Positions 41,950-51,234 are shown, numbered from the stretch's first letter. The stretch: DNA of 64,000 nt from Brachybacterium halotolerans (GCF_016623465.1 NZ_JAEDAJ010000001.1:875963-939962), one strand, 5' to 3'. Notes: generated from the letters alone by a model not told the origin. Numbers and translations: made by a program.

Positions 41950-42693
41950 TCACGCCCCCGCGATCAGCGCGGCCGCGGAGACCACGGTGAACACCAGGAT
42001 GGCCTTCTCGAAGACGCTCTGCGGGACGCGCTGGGCGATGCGCCGGCCGATCAGTGCGCTGAGGACGACGAGCGGTGCGAGCAGCACGTCCATGAGCGCG
42101 TACTGCAGGCTGAACAGGCCCAGGCTCGCGGAGAACGGCAGCTTCAGCAGGTTCACGATCGCGAAGAACCAGGCGGAGGTCCCCAGGAAAGTCAGCACGG
42201 GCATACGCATCGCGTAGAAGTACATGGACATCGGCGGTCCGCCGGCGTTCGCGACCATCGTGGTGAAGCCGCCGAGCGATCCGTAGCCGATGCGGCCGAT
42301 CCTCCCGACGGTCGGCTCCTCCTCCCCGGCCGCGTTCCCGTCGCCCTGAATATCGTCGCGGCGGCGAGCGCGCAGGGTCGCGCGGCGGCGGCGCCACAGG
42401 GTGAGCGCGACTAGCAGCAGGAGGATCACGCCGATGCCGCCGCGCACGGCCGAGGCGTCGGCGTACTTGAGGAACAGCGCGCCCACCACGAGACCGACGA
42501 GCACGCTGGGGATCAGCCGGATCAGCGTGCGCCAGTCGGGCTCGCGCCGGTACATCCACAGCGCGGTCGCATCGCCCAGGATCAGCAGGATCAGCAGCGC
42601 GGCGGTCGACTCCTTGGGCGGCAGGGCGAGGGCGAAAAGGCCCACGGCGATCGTCCCGGCGCCCGGCAGGGCGGACTTCGAGAAGCCGACCAC
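41950..42693 (-). CDS. TauE/SafE-family membrane permease
   Basis: About eight membrane segments with the paired TauE repeats: VGFSKSALPGAGTIAVGLFALALPPKES in the first half and GSLGGFTTMVANAGGPPMSMYFYAMRM in the second. Family members export sulfite, sulfoacetate or import other organic anions. The GTG at 42693 falls in the middle of the first helix. The same frame continues upstream without stop to 42768, directly after a strong GAGGAGGA site, so the true protein may start at a rare AUC codon near 42765 and contain ISELLSHLPQLGAAEWLLVI. A charged loop (RRRDDIQGDGNAAGEEEPT) separates the halves. Confidence 0.82.
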   Translation of the reverse strand: MVGFSKSALPGAGTIAVGLFALALPPKESTAALLILLILGDATALWMYRREPDWRTLIRLIPSVLVGLVVGALFLKYADASAVRGGIGVILLLLVALTLWRRRRATLRARRRDDIQGDGNAAGEEEPTVGRIGRIGYGSLGGFTTMVANAGGPPMSMYFYAMRMPVLTFLGTSAWFFAIVNLLKLPFSASLGLFSLQYALMDVLLAPLVVLSALIGRRIAQRVPQSVFEKAILVFTVVSAAALIAGA

Positions 42694-42956
42694 GAGAGCC
42701 CCGGCGATGACGAGCAGCCATTCGGCAGCGCCGAGCTGGGGCAGGTGGGACAGGAGCTCGCTGATGATTCCTCCTCGGGGAGCGGCTCGCGGCGCCGCGC
42801 GAGATCGATGAGGACGCTACATCCGGCGCGGGCGGCGGGGCGGGGGCGTCCGCCGCCCGGGCGGCGCTGCCGATGCGGTCCCGCCCCGTGACAGGCTCAT
42901 CTCAGTCCCCATACGTCCCGCCGTCGACCCCACCCCACCCACCCCGAGAGGACCCC

Positions 42957-44240
42957 ATGAAGACCATCGTCCTGGACGACGACCCCACGGGCACGCAGTC
43001 CGCGACCGGCGTGACCGTACTGCTGGACCTCTCCGAGGAGACGCTCGAGCGGGACCTCGAGGAGGCCCTGACCGGGGCGGACTCGGTGTACGTGCAGACC
43101 AACAGCCGGGCACTGCCCCCGGACGAGGCCGTCGCCCTGGCGCGACGCGTGCAGGCGGCGGGGCTCGCCGTGGGCGAGCGGTCCGGTGAGCAGGTGCGGT
43201 TCGTGCTGCGCGGAGATTCGACGCTGCGCGGGCACGTGTTCGCCGAGACCGAGGTGTTCCTCGAGGACGCCGTCATGCTGTTCGTCCCGACCTTCCCCGA
43301 CGGCGGCCGCACCACCCGCGACGGCATGCACCTGGTGCGCATCGACGGCCAGGACCTGCCCGCCCACGAGACGGAGTACGCCGAGGATCCGGTGTTCGGC
43401 TTCACCACCGGTTACCTGCCCGACTACGTGGGGCAAGCCTCGGGCCGTCGCGGCGTCCCCGTGCCCCTCGCCGACGTCCGCGCGGGAGCTCTCGAGCGTG
43501 CGCTGACCGCAGCCGAGCCGGGCGAGGTGGTCCTGCCCGACGCGGTGACGGACGAGGACATCGCGCTGATCGCCCGCGCGGTCGACGCGGCGGCAGAGCA
43601 CGGCACGCGGATCGTGGTGCGCTCGGCCTCGCCGCTCGCGGCCCACCTCGCGGGGGTCGCGAGCGAGGGTCGGCTGCCGCTTCCCCTGGAGCGGCCGACG
43701 GGCGAGACCCTGCTCGTGTGCGGTTCGCACACGGCGGGTGCGACGGCGCAGCTCGCGCAGGTCACGCAGCGATTCGGCGAGCCGACGCTCGTCGGCACCG
43801 AGGCGGCCCTCGCGGATCCCGCCACGGCGGGGCACGCGGCGGCGGACGCGGTCGCCTCAGTCGGCACTGCCGCCCCAGCGACCCGGACCGACGACGCCAC
43901 GTCCCTCCTGCTGCTGTCGACCGAGCGGCAGCGCTCCGCGAGCCACGGCACGCTCGGTCACGGCGAACGAGTGATGGCGGCTCTGACCACAGCCGTCGCG
44001 GATCTGCTGCCGCGCGTGGGCACGGTGATCTCGAAGGGCGGGATCACCTCGGCGGAGGTCGCGCGCAGGGGTCTCGGCGCGCGCACGGCGCACGTGCTCG
44101 GCCAGATCCTTCCCGGGATCTCGGCGTGGCGCCTGAGCGCCCGGGACGGCCGCGAGCTGCTGTACATCGTGGTCCCCGGGAACGTGGGCGACCAGGGCAC
44201 GCTCGTCAGGGTGCTTGAGGCCGTCGGCATCACCGGTTGA
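42957..44240 (+). CDS. Four-carbon acid sugar kinase family protein (DUF1537)
   Basis: A 427-residue two-domain kinase. The N-terminal substrate domain is VLDDDPTGTQSATGVTVLLD, RFVLRGDSTLRGH and FPDGGRTTRDGMHLV; the C-terminal ATP-binding domain has LLVCGSHTAGATAQL, VISKGGITSAEVARRGLG and YIVVPGNVGDQGTLV. Characterised members phosphorylate D-threonate, D-erythronate or 3-oxo-tetronate. No 4-phosphate dehydrogenase or aldolase partner lies next to it, so the substrate is open. It is divergent from the TauE-like gene. GAGAGGA lies before ATG 42957. Confidence 0.88.
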   Translation: MKTIVLDDDPTGTQSATGVTVLLDLSEETLERDLEEALTGADSVYVQTNSRALPPDEAVALARRVQAAGLAVGERSGEQVRFVLRGDSTLRGHVFAETEVFLEDAVMLFVPTFPDGGRTTRDGMHLVRIDGQDLPAHETEYAEDPVFGFTTGYLPDYVGQASGRRGVPVPLADVRAGALERALTAAEPGEVVLPDAVTDEDIALIARAVDAAAEHGTRIVVRSASPLAAHLAGVASEGRLPLPLERPTGETLLVCGSHTAGATAQLAQVTQRFGEPTLVGTEAALADPATAGHAAADAVASVGTAAPATRTDDATSLLLLSTERQRSASHGTLGHGERVMAALTTAVADLLPRVGTVISKGGITSAEVARRGLGARTAHVLGQILPGISAWRLSARDGRELLYIVVPGNVGDQGTLVRVLEAVGITG

Positions 44241-44242
44241 GC

Positions 44243-44257
44243 CCGTCGGGCCGACGG
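44243..44257. terminator. Perfect palindrome CCGTCGG-G-CCGACGG between convergent genes
   Basis: A 7+1+7 bp palindrome starts 2 bp after the kinase stop and lies before the convergent YdeI-like gene. It could act as a bidirectional terminator or DNA element. There is no U-run. Confidence 0.45.
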
Positions 44258-44301
44258 CAGGGTCCCTCAGCCGTCGACCCACCGACCCGCCGCCCGCGTC
44301 G

Positions 44302-44871
44302 TCAGTCCTTCTCGAGCCTCTCGACGAGCGCGGCGATGCGAGTGCGGCGGGTCGCCTCGCTCGTCGCGCTCAGGATCGGGTGCAGGGCGGAGTAGCGGGC
44401 GCTGCCCGTGAGCAGGTCGAACGCTGCGCGGGCCCGGGGTGAGGCGGCGAGCGCCTCGGCGAGCGCGGGCGGCACCTGCGCGCTGGCCGCCCCGGCGTAG
44501 GCGCTGTCCCAGCGCCCGTCGGCCTTCGCCCGCTCGACCTCCGCCCGTCCGCGCTCGCGCATCCGCGACGCGGCCTCGAGCCGGCCGATGATGTCGACGT
44601 TGCGCTGCGACCAGATCGAGCGCGGGCGGCGCGGGGTATAGCGCTGGCGGAAGGAGTGCTCGTCGTGCGCGCGACGCTGCCCGTCGATCCACCCGCTGCA
44701 CAGGGCCTCCTCGAGCGCCTGCTGGTAGGTGAGGGTCGTCGGCCCGGTCCCGCCCTTCTTCGCGAGCAGGAGCCAGACGCCCTCTGAGGTGTCCTCGTGG
44801 GCGTCGAGCCATGCGCGCCAGGCCGCGGCGTCGGCGACGACGAGCGGGGGCGGGAATTCAGCGGGTGCCAT
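44302..44871 (-). CDS. YdeI/OmpD-associated family protein
   Basis: A 189-residue small cytoplasmic protein of the YdeI family. It has the motif WRAWLDAHEDTSEGVWLLLAKKG, TLTYQQALEEALCSGWIDGQRR, SFRQRYTPRRPRSIWSQRNV and a C-terminal helix ending LSATSEATRRTRIAALVERL. The family is broadly conserved in bacteria with a proposed but not well established role in envelope or antimicrobial-peptide stress. ATG 44871 begins MAPAEFPPP. It is divergent from the aldehyde dehydrogenase gene, with 76 bp between. Confidence 0.88.
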   Translation of the reverse strand: MAPAEFPPPLVVADAAAWRAWLDAHEDTSEGVWLLLAKKGGTGPTTLTYQQALEEALCSGWIDGQRRAHDEHSFRQRYTPRRPRSIWSQRNVDIIGRLEAASRMRERGRAEVERAKADGRWDSAYAGAASAQVPPALAEALAASPRARAAFDLLTGSARYSALHPILSATSEATRRTRIAALVERLEKD

Positions 44872-44947
44872 GCGCAGAGCCTCCCATGCCGCCCGTGGCA
44901 CAGTGGGCCGCAGTCCGCGTTCGCGGACCGAGCGCCAGGAGGCACCG

Positions 44948-46459
44948 ATGCCATCGACCACCACGTCCTCGCCCGCCCTCTCGCGCCGTGCGCGGCGCGA
45001 GGCCGACGCCGTCCCCGCCACCGCTCCCGCCGTGATCCGCGCGCGCGTCGACGGCGCCCGCGCCGCCTTCACCCGTGGTGCGAGCCGCTCGCTGGTCTTC
45101 CGCCGCGCGCAGCTCCAGGGCCTGCGGGCCCTGCTGAGAGCGCACCACGCCGAGCTCGAGGAGGCGGTCGCCGCCGACCTCGGCAAGAGCGCCACGGAGT
45201 TCCGCCTCACCGAGATCTTCCCGGTGACGAGCGAGATCGACGAGGCGCTGCGGCAGCTCGAGCGCTGGTCCCGGCCGCGCCAGGCCGGAGTGCCGCTGCC
45301 CCTCCAGCCCGCCCGCGCCCGCCTGGTGCCGGAGCCGCTGGGCACGGTCCTGGTGATCTCGCCGTGGAACTATCCGGTGCAGCTGCTGCTGGCACCGCTG
45401 GTGGGGGTGATCGCCGCCGGCAACACGGCCGTGCTCAAGCCCAGCGAGGTCACGCCGACGGTCTCGGGAGTGCTCGCGCGGCTGCTGCCCCGCTACCTCG
45501 ACGCCCAGGCGTACCCCGTGGTCGAGGGCGGCGTCGAGGAGACCGCGGCGCTGCTCGAGGAGCGCTTCGACCACGTCGTGTACACCGGGAACGGCAGTGT
45601 CGGCCGGATCGTCATGGCGGCCGCCGCGAAGCACCTGACCCCGGTGACGCTCGAGCTGGGCGGCAAGTGCCCCGTGTGGGTCGACGATACCGCGCACCTC
45701 GAGCAGGTCGCGCGGCAGCTGGCCTGGGCGAAGTTCGTCAACGCCGGTCAGACCTGTGTCGCCCCCGACCACGTGCTCACCACCCCGGAGCTCGTCGAGC
45801 CCCTGGTCGCGGCCCTGCGGCGTGCGATCGCCGCGCTGTGGGGACAGAACCCCTCGCGCAGTCCCGACTACGGGCGCATCGTCGCCCCGCGGCACCTCGA
45901 CCGGCTCGCCGGATACATCGAGGCGGCCGACGGGAAGGGCGCGGGCCGCGTCGCGCTCGGCGGGACCGTGGACCGCGAGGATCTGTACGTCGCGCCGACC
46001 GTGCTGGTGATGGACGAGCCCGACTCCCCCGGCGCGGCCCGCACCGAGGAGAGCACCCCGGCGGTGATGCGCGAGGAGATCTTCGGGCCGATCCTGCCGA
46101 TCGTGCCCGTCGGCGGGCTCGAGGAGGCGATCGCCTTCGTCGGCGCCGGCGAGAAGCCGCTCGCCCTCTATCTCTTCACCGCATCGCGGCAGGTCGCCGA
46201 TGCCTTCGTGGAGCGGACGTCGTCCGGCGGCGTGGTCGAGGGCGCGTGCCTGATCCATGTCGCGACGCCGACGCTGCCCTTCGGCGGGGTGGGCGGGAGC
46301 GGCATCGGCGCCTACCACGGGCGCTTCTCGTACGAGAGGTTCAGCCACGAGAGGCCGGTGCTGCGGAAGCCCCTGGTCCCGGACACGCTCGCGCTCATGC
46401 GTCCGCCGTTCTCGCAGCTGCGCGGGACCCTGATGCGCAGGCTCTCCGGGCTCCGCTGA
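44948..46459 (+). CDS. Aldehyde dehydrogenase family protein
   Basis: A 503-residue NAD(P)+ ALDH. It has the oxyanion Asn in ISPWNYPVQLLLAPL, KPSEVTP, GNGSVGRIVMAAAAKHL, general-base Glu in LELGGKCPVW and catalytic Cys in NAGQTCVAPD, then EEIFGPILPIVPV. The C-terminal YERFSHERPVLRKP and hydrophobic MRPPFSQL resemble class 3 (fatty or aromatic aldehyde) enzymes that lie at membranes. No partner gene is linked, so the physiological aldehyde is unknown. Confidence 0.92.
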   Translation: MPSTTTSSPALSRRARREADAVPATAPAVIRARVDGARAAFTRGASRSLVFRRAQLQGLRALLRAHHAELEEAVAADLGKSATEFRLTEIFPVTSEIDEALRQLERWSRPRQAGVPLPLQPARARLVPEPLGTVLVISPWNYPVQLLLAPLVGVIAAGNTAVLKPSEVTPTVSGVLARLLPRYLDAQAYPVVEGGVEETAALLEERFDHVVYTGNGSVGRIVMAAAAKHLTPVTLELGGKCPVWVDDTAHLEQVARQLAWAKFVNAGQTCVAPDHVLTTPELVEPLVAALRRAIAALWGQNPSRSPDYGRIVAPRHLDRLAGYIEAADGKGAGRVALGGTVDREDLYVAPTVLVMDEPDSPGAARTEESTPAVMREEIFGPILPIVPVGGLEEAIAFVGAGEKPLALYLFTASRQVADAFVERTSSGGVVEGACLIHVATPTLPFGGVGGSGIGAYHGRFSYERFSHERPVLRKPLVPDTLALMRPPFSQLRGTLMRRLSGLR

Positions 46460-46572
46460 GGGCGACGGACCGAGCCACTCCGCCGGTTCGATCCCGGCTG
46501 TCGGACGGAGCCCGACTGTTGGTCGGAGCCCCGCCGTCGGACCGCGCCCTGTCGTCGACCCCGCCGCTCGCC

Positions 46573-47601
46573 TCAGGCGTTGATGACGGCGAAGGCGATG
46601 ACCAGCGGGAGCGGCACGCTCACGATCGCGGCGACCAGGACGTGCAGGATCTTGTGCCGGGCCACGAGCGCGACGACCTCCCGCAGGAAGGCGCTCGGCC
46701 AGAAGTAGCCGGCGGTGCGCGCGGGCGCGACCTGCGCGTCCAGGCCCACGCGGCGGGCGAGGGCGGCCGTGCGCAGCACGTGATAGCTGCTGGTGACGGT
46801 GAGGCCGGGCCCATCGGCCGGGAGCACGGTCCCCACCAGCCCACGGGTGTTGCGCAGGTTCTCCTCGGTGGTGCGCGAGCGGTCCTCGAGCACGATCGCC
46901 TCCTGCGGGACGCCCTGCTCGCGCGCGTACTCGGCCATCGCCGAGGCCTCCGAGCGGGGCTCGTCCGGTCCCTGGCCCCCGGAGAGGACGAGCAGCGCAT
47001 CGGGGTGGGTCTCGCGCACGCGCCTCCAGTGCGCGATGCCGGCGTCGACGCGGTTCGCGAGCAGCTTGGGGACACTCCCGCGGATGAGGCCCGAGCCGTG
47101 CACCATCACGTAGCGGGCCGAGGTGCGGGAGGCGATCCACGCGTAGACGACGTCGTAGACGAGATACGAGGTCAGCACGTACCCCGCCCACGTGCCCAGC
47201 AGGGCCACGAACGTGAGGACGACGAAGAGCCACGGATATTCCGCGGCGAAGCGGAGCGAGATCGCGGCGCCGACGATGACGGCGAGCAGTCCGAGGCCCG
47301 CCAGCAGGGACAGCAGGTTCCCCAGACTCCGCCCCTCCTTGCGCATCATGAACACGCCGTTGGCGATGAGGAAGCCGATGAGCACGAGCGTGAGCAGCGG
47401 GGAGAGGACCGCGATCAGCACCAGCACCCCGCCCACGAGGGCACCTGCAGCGCTGTCGGATCCCGCGGCCAGCGCGAAGAGGACCGTGAGCGCCGTCAGG
47501 GACAGCAGGAAGGCGTTGCCCGTCCAGCGCGCGTCCCTGCGCAGGGACAGGATCAGGAGGACGACGAGCAGGATCGGCACCGGGGAGAGGAGGAGGGACA
47601 T
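46573..47601 (-). CDS. YdcF/ElyC-family membrane protein (DUF218)
   Basis: A 342-residue protein. Four to five hydrophobic segments (about residues 5-160) lead into a DUF218 domain: VMVHGSGLIRGSVPKLLANRVDAGI, LLVLSGGQGPDEPRSEASAMAEYA, VLEDRSRTTEENLRNTRGLV and VTSSYHVLRTAALARRVGLDA. ElyC-type members affect undecaprenyl-phosphate and envelope biogenesis; YdcF binds SAM-like ligands. The role here is inferred only. It ends in a last membrane helix. AGGAGGGA precedes ATG 47601. Confidence 0.85.
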   Translation of the reverse strand: MSLLLSPVPILLVVLLILSLRRDARWTGNAFLLSLTALTVLFALAAGSDSAAGALVGGVLVLIAVLSPLLTLVLIGFLIANGVFMMRKEGRSLGNLLSLLAGLGLLAVIVGAAISLRFAAEYPWLFVVLTFVALLGTWAGYVLTSYLVYDVVYAWIASRTSARYVMVHGSGLIRGSVPKLLANRVDAGIAHWRRVRETHPDALLVLSGGQGPDEPRSEASAMAEYAREQGVPQEAIVLEDRSRTTEENLRNTRGLVGTVLPADGPGLTVTSSYHVLRTAALARRVGLDAQVAPARTAGYFWPSAFLREVVALVARHKILHVLVAAIVSVPLPLVIAFAVINA

Positions 47602-47727
47602 GCTCCAAGAGTCCCATCCCGCGGGCGTCCGGTCATCCCCTGCCAGAGGGATCGCGCGGCGCGGGCCTCTGCCCGTGGTCGGACCCGCGGGCCGACGGGA
47701 GCGGGGGCCTACGGGTGCCGGCGGGAC

Positions 47728-47793
47728 CGACGCGTGAGCGGCCGAGCCTACGACGCGCGAGCGGGCGAGCCCCACGACGCGTGAGCGGGCGAG
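47728..47793. repeat. 23-24 bp tandem repeat, three copies, downstream of nagE
   Basis: Copies of CGACGCGTGAGCGGGCGAG occur at 47728, 47751 and 47775, each with at most two changes, spaced 23 and 24 bp. The last copy forms the left arm of the terminator hairpin next to nagE. Confidence 0.75.
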
Positions 47794-47825
47794 GTCGGCC
47801 TCCGTGGGCCCGGCCTCGCCCGCTC
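47783..47825 (-). terminator. Strong GC hairpin directly after nagE
   Basis: GAGCGGGCGAGG (47783-47794) pairs perfectly with CCTCGCCCGCTC (47814-47825) around a 19 bp loop, 4 bp past the nagE stop. No U-run follows, as is common in high-GC actinobacteria. Confidence 0.6.
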
Positions 47826-47829
47826 GACC

Positions 47830-49809
47830 TCAGACGAGCTCGACCGCGGCGTCCTTGTCGTTCAGGACGACGATCGGGGTGATCGTGGGATGCCCGTCCG
47901 CGCGCACCGCCGCCAGGTCGACGTGCAGCAGCGGGGTGCCCGCGACCACGCGATCGCCCGTGGCCACGAGGGTCTCGAAGCCTCGGCCCTGCATGGCGAC
48001 GGTGTCCAGCCCCACGTGGACGAGCACCTCCGTGCCGTCGTCCAGGGTGAGGGCGACGGCGTGGCCGGTGTCGAAGACGTGCTGCACGGTGCCCGCCGCC
48101 GGGGCGATGACCACGGCATCGGCGAGGTCCTCGGGCGGCTGCACGGCGATGCCGGGGCCCATGATCTCCTGTGCGAAGGTCGGGTCCGGGACGTCGGCGA
48201 GCGGCACGGCTGTGCCCTCGAGCGCCTGGCGCAGCCGCACCAGGTGGGTGGTGCGGGCCGCCGTGGCGACGCCGCCCGCCTCGTCGGCCGAGCCGGAGGC
48301 GGCGTCGGCCGAGCTGGAGGCGGAGCCGCCGTCGGACGCGGAGACGGGCTGCGCGCGGCCGCTCATGAGGTCGTCCATCGCATCCTTCACGAACTGGACG
48401 TTCGTTCCGTAGATGACCTGCACGGAGCCGCGACCGGGCTTCATGGTGCCTGCGGCGCCCGCCCTCTTCAGTGCGGCCTCATCGATGACGGAGGCGTCGG
48501 AGACCTGCATGCGCAGACGGGTCGCGCAGTTCTCGAGATCGAGGATGTTCTCGCGCCCGCCCAGGGCGGCCAGGAAGGCCGTGGCCGTGGCGAGGTACTT
48601 CGCGTCGCCCGTGGCCGTGCCTGCTGCATCCTCTGACGTCTCGTCCTCGGGGTCCCCGTCCTCACGGCCGATGGTCTTCAGGTCGAAGCGACGGATGATG
48701 AAGCGGAAGGACAGGAAGTAGACGACGAACCAGAACACGCCCATCACGGGCAGCGCCCAGGGGTTCTCGGCCATCGGGTTCACCCAGCCCAGCACGAGGT
48801 CGATGAACCCGCCGGAGAAGCCGAAGCCCATGCGGACCGGAAGCGCGGCCGTGATCGCCATCGAGATGCCCGTGAACAGTGCGTGCACCACGTACAGGCC
48901 CGGTGCCAGGAACATGAAGGAGAACTCGAGCGGCTCGGTGACGCCGACGAAGAAGGAGGCGATCGCGCTCGAGAGCAGCACGCCTGCGGCGATCTTGCGG
49001 CGACTGGTCTTCGCGGTCGTGTACATCGCGAGCGCGGCGCCGGGCAGGCCGAACATCATGATCGGGAAGAACCCGGCCATGTACTGGCCGGTCTCGCCGT
49101 AGGTCCCGCTGGCATTGAGGAAGTTGTTGAGGTCGTTGATGCCCGCCACGTCGAACCAGAACACCGAGTTGAGGGCGTGGTGCAGCCCGAAGGGGATGAG
49201 CAGGCGGTTGAGGAAGCCGTAGATGCCCACGCCCACGGGGCCGAGCGTCAGGATGAACTCGCCGAAGGCGACGAGACCGCCGAAGACCAGAGGCCACACG
49301 AAGAAGAGGACCAGGGCGAGCACGAGCGAGATGCCGGCGGTGACGATCGCGACCGAGCGCTTGCCGGAGAAGAACGAGAGCGCGTCGGGCAGCTTCGTGT
49401 CCTTGAAATGGTCGTACGTCCAGGCGCCGATGAGGCCGCAGATGATCCCGACGAACACGTTCTGGATCTGGTCGAAGGCGGGGTTCACCTGAGCTGTGTC
49501 GATGCCCTTGAACAGCGCGACGTTGTCGGGCGAGAGAAGAGTCGTCACCGTCAACCAGGACACGAGGCCCGCGAGGGCCGACGTCCCGTCGGGCTTGGTG
49601 GCCATGCCGATCGAGACACCGATCGCGAAGAGCAATGCCAGGTTGTCCAGCAGTGCGCCGCCGGCGGTCTTCAGGAAGACGCCCGCGATGTTGGTGTCGT
49701 TGCCCGTCGCCGTGAGGATCCAGTAGCCGAGGCCGCTGAGGATCGCGGCGACCGGGAGGACCGCCACCGGCAGCATCAGGGACCTGCCGAGTCGTTGGAA
49801 GAACTTCAT
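47830..49809 (-). CDS. nagE: PTS N-acetylglucosamine/glucose-type transporter, EIICBA
   Basis: A 659-residue fused permease. EIIC (residues 1-375) has about ten membrane segments with FGLHHALNSVFWF and FFVGVTEPLEFSFMFLAPGLYVVHA; EIIB carries C428 in LENCATRLRM; and EIIA carries H598 in LVHVGLDTVAM. The N-terminus MKFFQRLGRSLMLPVAVLPVAAIL is typical of NagE, so GlcNAc is the likely substrate, entering as GlcNAc-6-P. A Ser/Ala/Asp linker joins B and A. It has a dyad in its leader and a strong hairpin after its stop. HPr and EI are not in the window. Confidence 0.92.
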   Translation of the reverse strand: MKFFQRLGRSLMLPVAVLPVAAILSGLGYWILTATGNDTNIAGVFLKTAGGALLDNLALLFAIGVSIGMATKPDGTSALAGLVSWLTVTTLLSPDNVALFKGIDTAQVNPAFDQIQNVFVGIICGLIGAWTYDHFKDTKLPDALSFFSGKRSVAIVTAGISLVLALVLFFVWPLVFGGLVAFGEFILTLGPVGVGIYGFLNRLLIPFGLHHALNSVFWFDVAGINDLNNFLNASGTYGETGQYMAGFFPIMMFGLPGAALAMYTTAKTSRRKIAAGVLLSSAIASFFVGVTEPLEFSFMFLAPGLYVVHALFTGISMAITAALPVRMGFGFSGGFIDLVLGWVNPMAENPWALPVMGVFWFVVYFLSFRFIIRRFDLKTIGREDGDPEDETSEDAAGTATGDAKYLATATAFLAALGGRENILDLENCATRLRMQVSDASVIDEAALKRAGAAGTMKPGRGSVQVIYGTNVQFVKDAMDDLMSGRAQPVSASDGGSASSSADAASGSADEAGGVATAARTTHLVRLRQALEGTAVPLADVPDPTFAQEIMGPGIAVQPPEDLADAVVIAPAAGTVQHVFDTGHAVALTLDDGTEVLVHVGLDTVAMQGRGFETLVATGDRVVAGTPLLHVDLAAVRADGHPTITPIVVLNDKDAAVELV

Positions 49810-50228
49810 CGTTGCCTTACATGGGAAGGTGCGCCGCGCTGCTCAGCCATGAGCACTTGGACGGCAGAACGGTCAGAATCGGGTCCGATTGTGCAGGATC
49901 GGTCAGTCGCACGCGATGGGCTCGGTGGGCCGCGATGGGCCCGCGTCGCCCTGACGTGGGGACTCATCGGCGATCTCGGCGCTCGGGGTGTCGAGGGTCA
50001 CGGTGCACGGGTCGCTTCGCGCTGCTGGAGCGCGCACGGGCGAGGTGAGGCGTCCCGCTCCACGCCCGCTCGACCTCGACCACCAGCCGGGCCCGCGCGT
50101 ACGCTCGCCGCAGGCTCCCGAGTCCTCGAGCGCACGCTGCATCACTCCCGCGCTCTCCCGTGCCTGCGCGCCTCGTCGTCTCGGCTCCTCGTCCCTCGCG
50201 TCCCACCTCTCACTCCTCGGAGGTCCTC
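49810..50228. promoter_or_regulatory. 419-bp divergent region between nagE and the Ula-type PTS
   Basis: No gene is seen. On the nagE side a perfect dyad AATCGG-GT-CCGATT (49877-49890) is flanked by two GGTCAG words (49870-49875, 49900-49905), a plausible regulator site. On the EIIAB side the sequence is C-rich with little structure, and GGAGG lies 6 nt before ATG 50229. The length allows two independent promoters, but no clear -35/-10 pairs are visible. Confidence 0.45.
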
Positions 50229-51137
50229 ATGCCCTCGTCGTCCCCCTCGGCGATCGCCGATCTGCTGCCGGCCTCCGCGATCCGTCTCGACGTCCCCGTC
50301 GACGACCGCACCGCGGCGATCCGCGCGGCGGGCGACCTGCTCGTCGACGCCGGCATCGCCGGCGACTCGTATACCGACGCGATGATCCGCACGGTCGAGG
50401 AGCACGGGCCTTACATCGTCATCACCCCGGGCTTCGCGCTCGCGCACGCTCGCCCCGACGACTCCGTGGCCCGCACCGGCATGTCCTTCGCACGGCTCGC
50501 CCAGCCCGTGGTCTTCGGCCATGAGTCCAACGACCCGGTCACGATCGTCATGGGTCTCGCCGCGGCCGACGACGCCGCCCACCAGCAGGCCCTCGCCGCG
50601 CTCGCCGGGGCGCTGGCGGATCCGGGGCGCCGCGCCGCCCTGGACACGGCGTCCTCGGCTGACGAGGCCCTGGCGGCGCTCGACGGCAACACCACAGCGC
50701 CCGCCGCGGAGGATCGCGATGCCGCAGCCCCGTCGGAGACTGCCTCCACGAAGGCCGGCGCCGCCGAGCCGACCACCTCGGCCGAGCCGGTCGCTCCGGC
50801 CGACCCAGCCGCACTCGCCGCCCCGGCAGCGCACGCCGATGCCGTCCCCTCGAAGAACCTGATCCTCACCGTGTGCGGGAACGGCCTGGGCACGAGCCTG
50901 TTCCTGAAGAACACTGCGGAGCAGGTGCTGGACCGCTGGGGCTGGTCGCCGTACCTCACGGTCGAGGCGACCGACACGATCTCCGCGAAGGGCCGCGCGA
51001 AGGAGGCCGACTTCCTGCTGACCTCGGGCGCGATCGCCCAGACCCTCGGGGACGTGGGCGTGCCCGTCGAGGTGATCGAGAACTTCACCTCGCAGGCGGA
51101 GATCGACGCCGCCCTGCGCCGCCTCTACGCCGTCTGA
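50229..51137 (+). CDS. Fused PTS EIIA (type 2)-EIIB (ascorbate/lactose-type) protein
   Basis: A 302-residue cytoplasmic phosphotransfer protein. EIIA (about 1-150) resembles mannitol/fructose/ascorbate EIIA with phosphorylatable H73 in GFALAHARPDD. An Ala/Pro/Glu linker (about 155-207) leads to EIIB with C216 in LILTVCGNGLGTSLFLKNTAEQVL, like UlaB. Phosphate flows HPr-H73-C216-sugar at the EIIC protein downstream. Ula systems usually split A and B, so fusion is a minor variation. The operon contains only this gene and the EIIC, without the L-ascorbate-6-P lactonase. Confidence 0.88.
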   Translation: MPSSSPSAIADLLPASAIRLDVPVDDRTAAIRAAGDLLVDAGIAGDSYTDAMIRTVEEHGPYIVITPGFALAHARPDDSVARTGMSFARLAQPVVFGHESNDPVTIVMGLAAADDAAHQQALAALAGALADPGRRAALDTASSADEALAALDGNTTAPAAEDRDAAAPSETASTKAGAAEPTTSAEPVAPADPAALAAPAAHADAVPSKNLILTVCGNGLGTSLFLKNTAEQVLDRWGWSPYLTVEATDTISAKGRAKEADFLLTSGAIAQTLGDVGVPVEVIENFTSQAEIDAALRRLYAV

Positions 51138-51234
51138 CCTCCCCTCCCCCGCTCGCACCCTCCTCGGCTGCACTTCCCCGCCCGCTCTTCCCGCCCACTC
51201 TTCCCGTCCCCTCCTCACCCGCACGGAGCCCGTC

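Noticed and set aside
44302-45345. Longer YdeI-like protein starting near 45345
   Set aside because: The extra part is antisense to the aldehyde dehydrogenase; ATG 44871 gives the family length.
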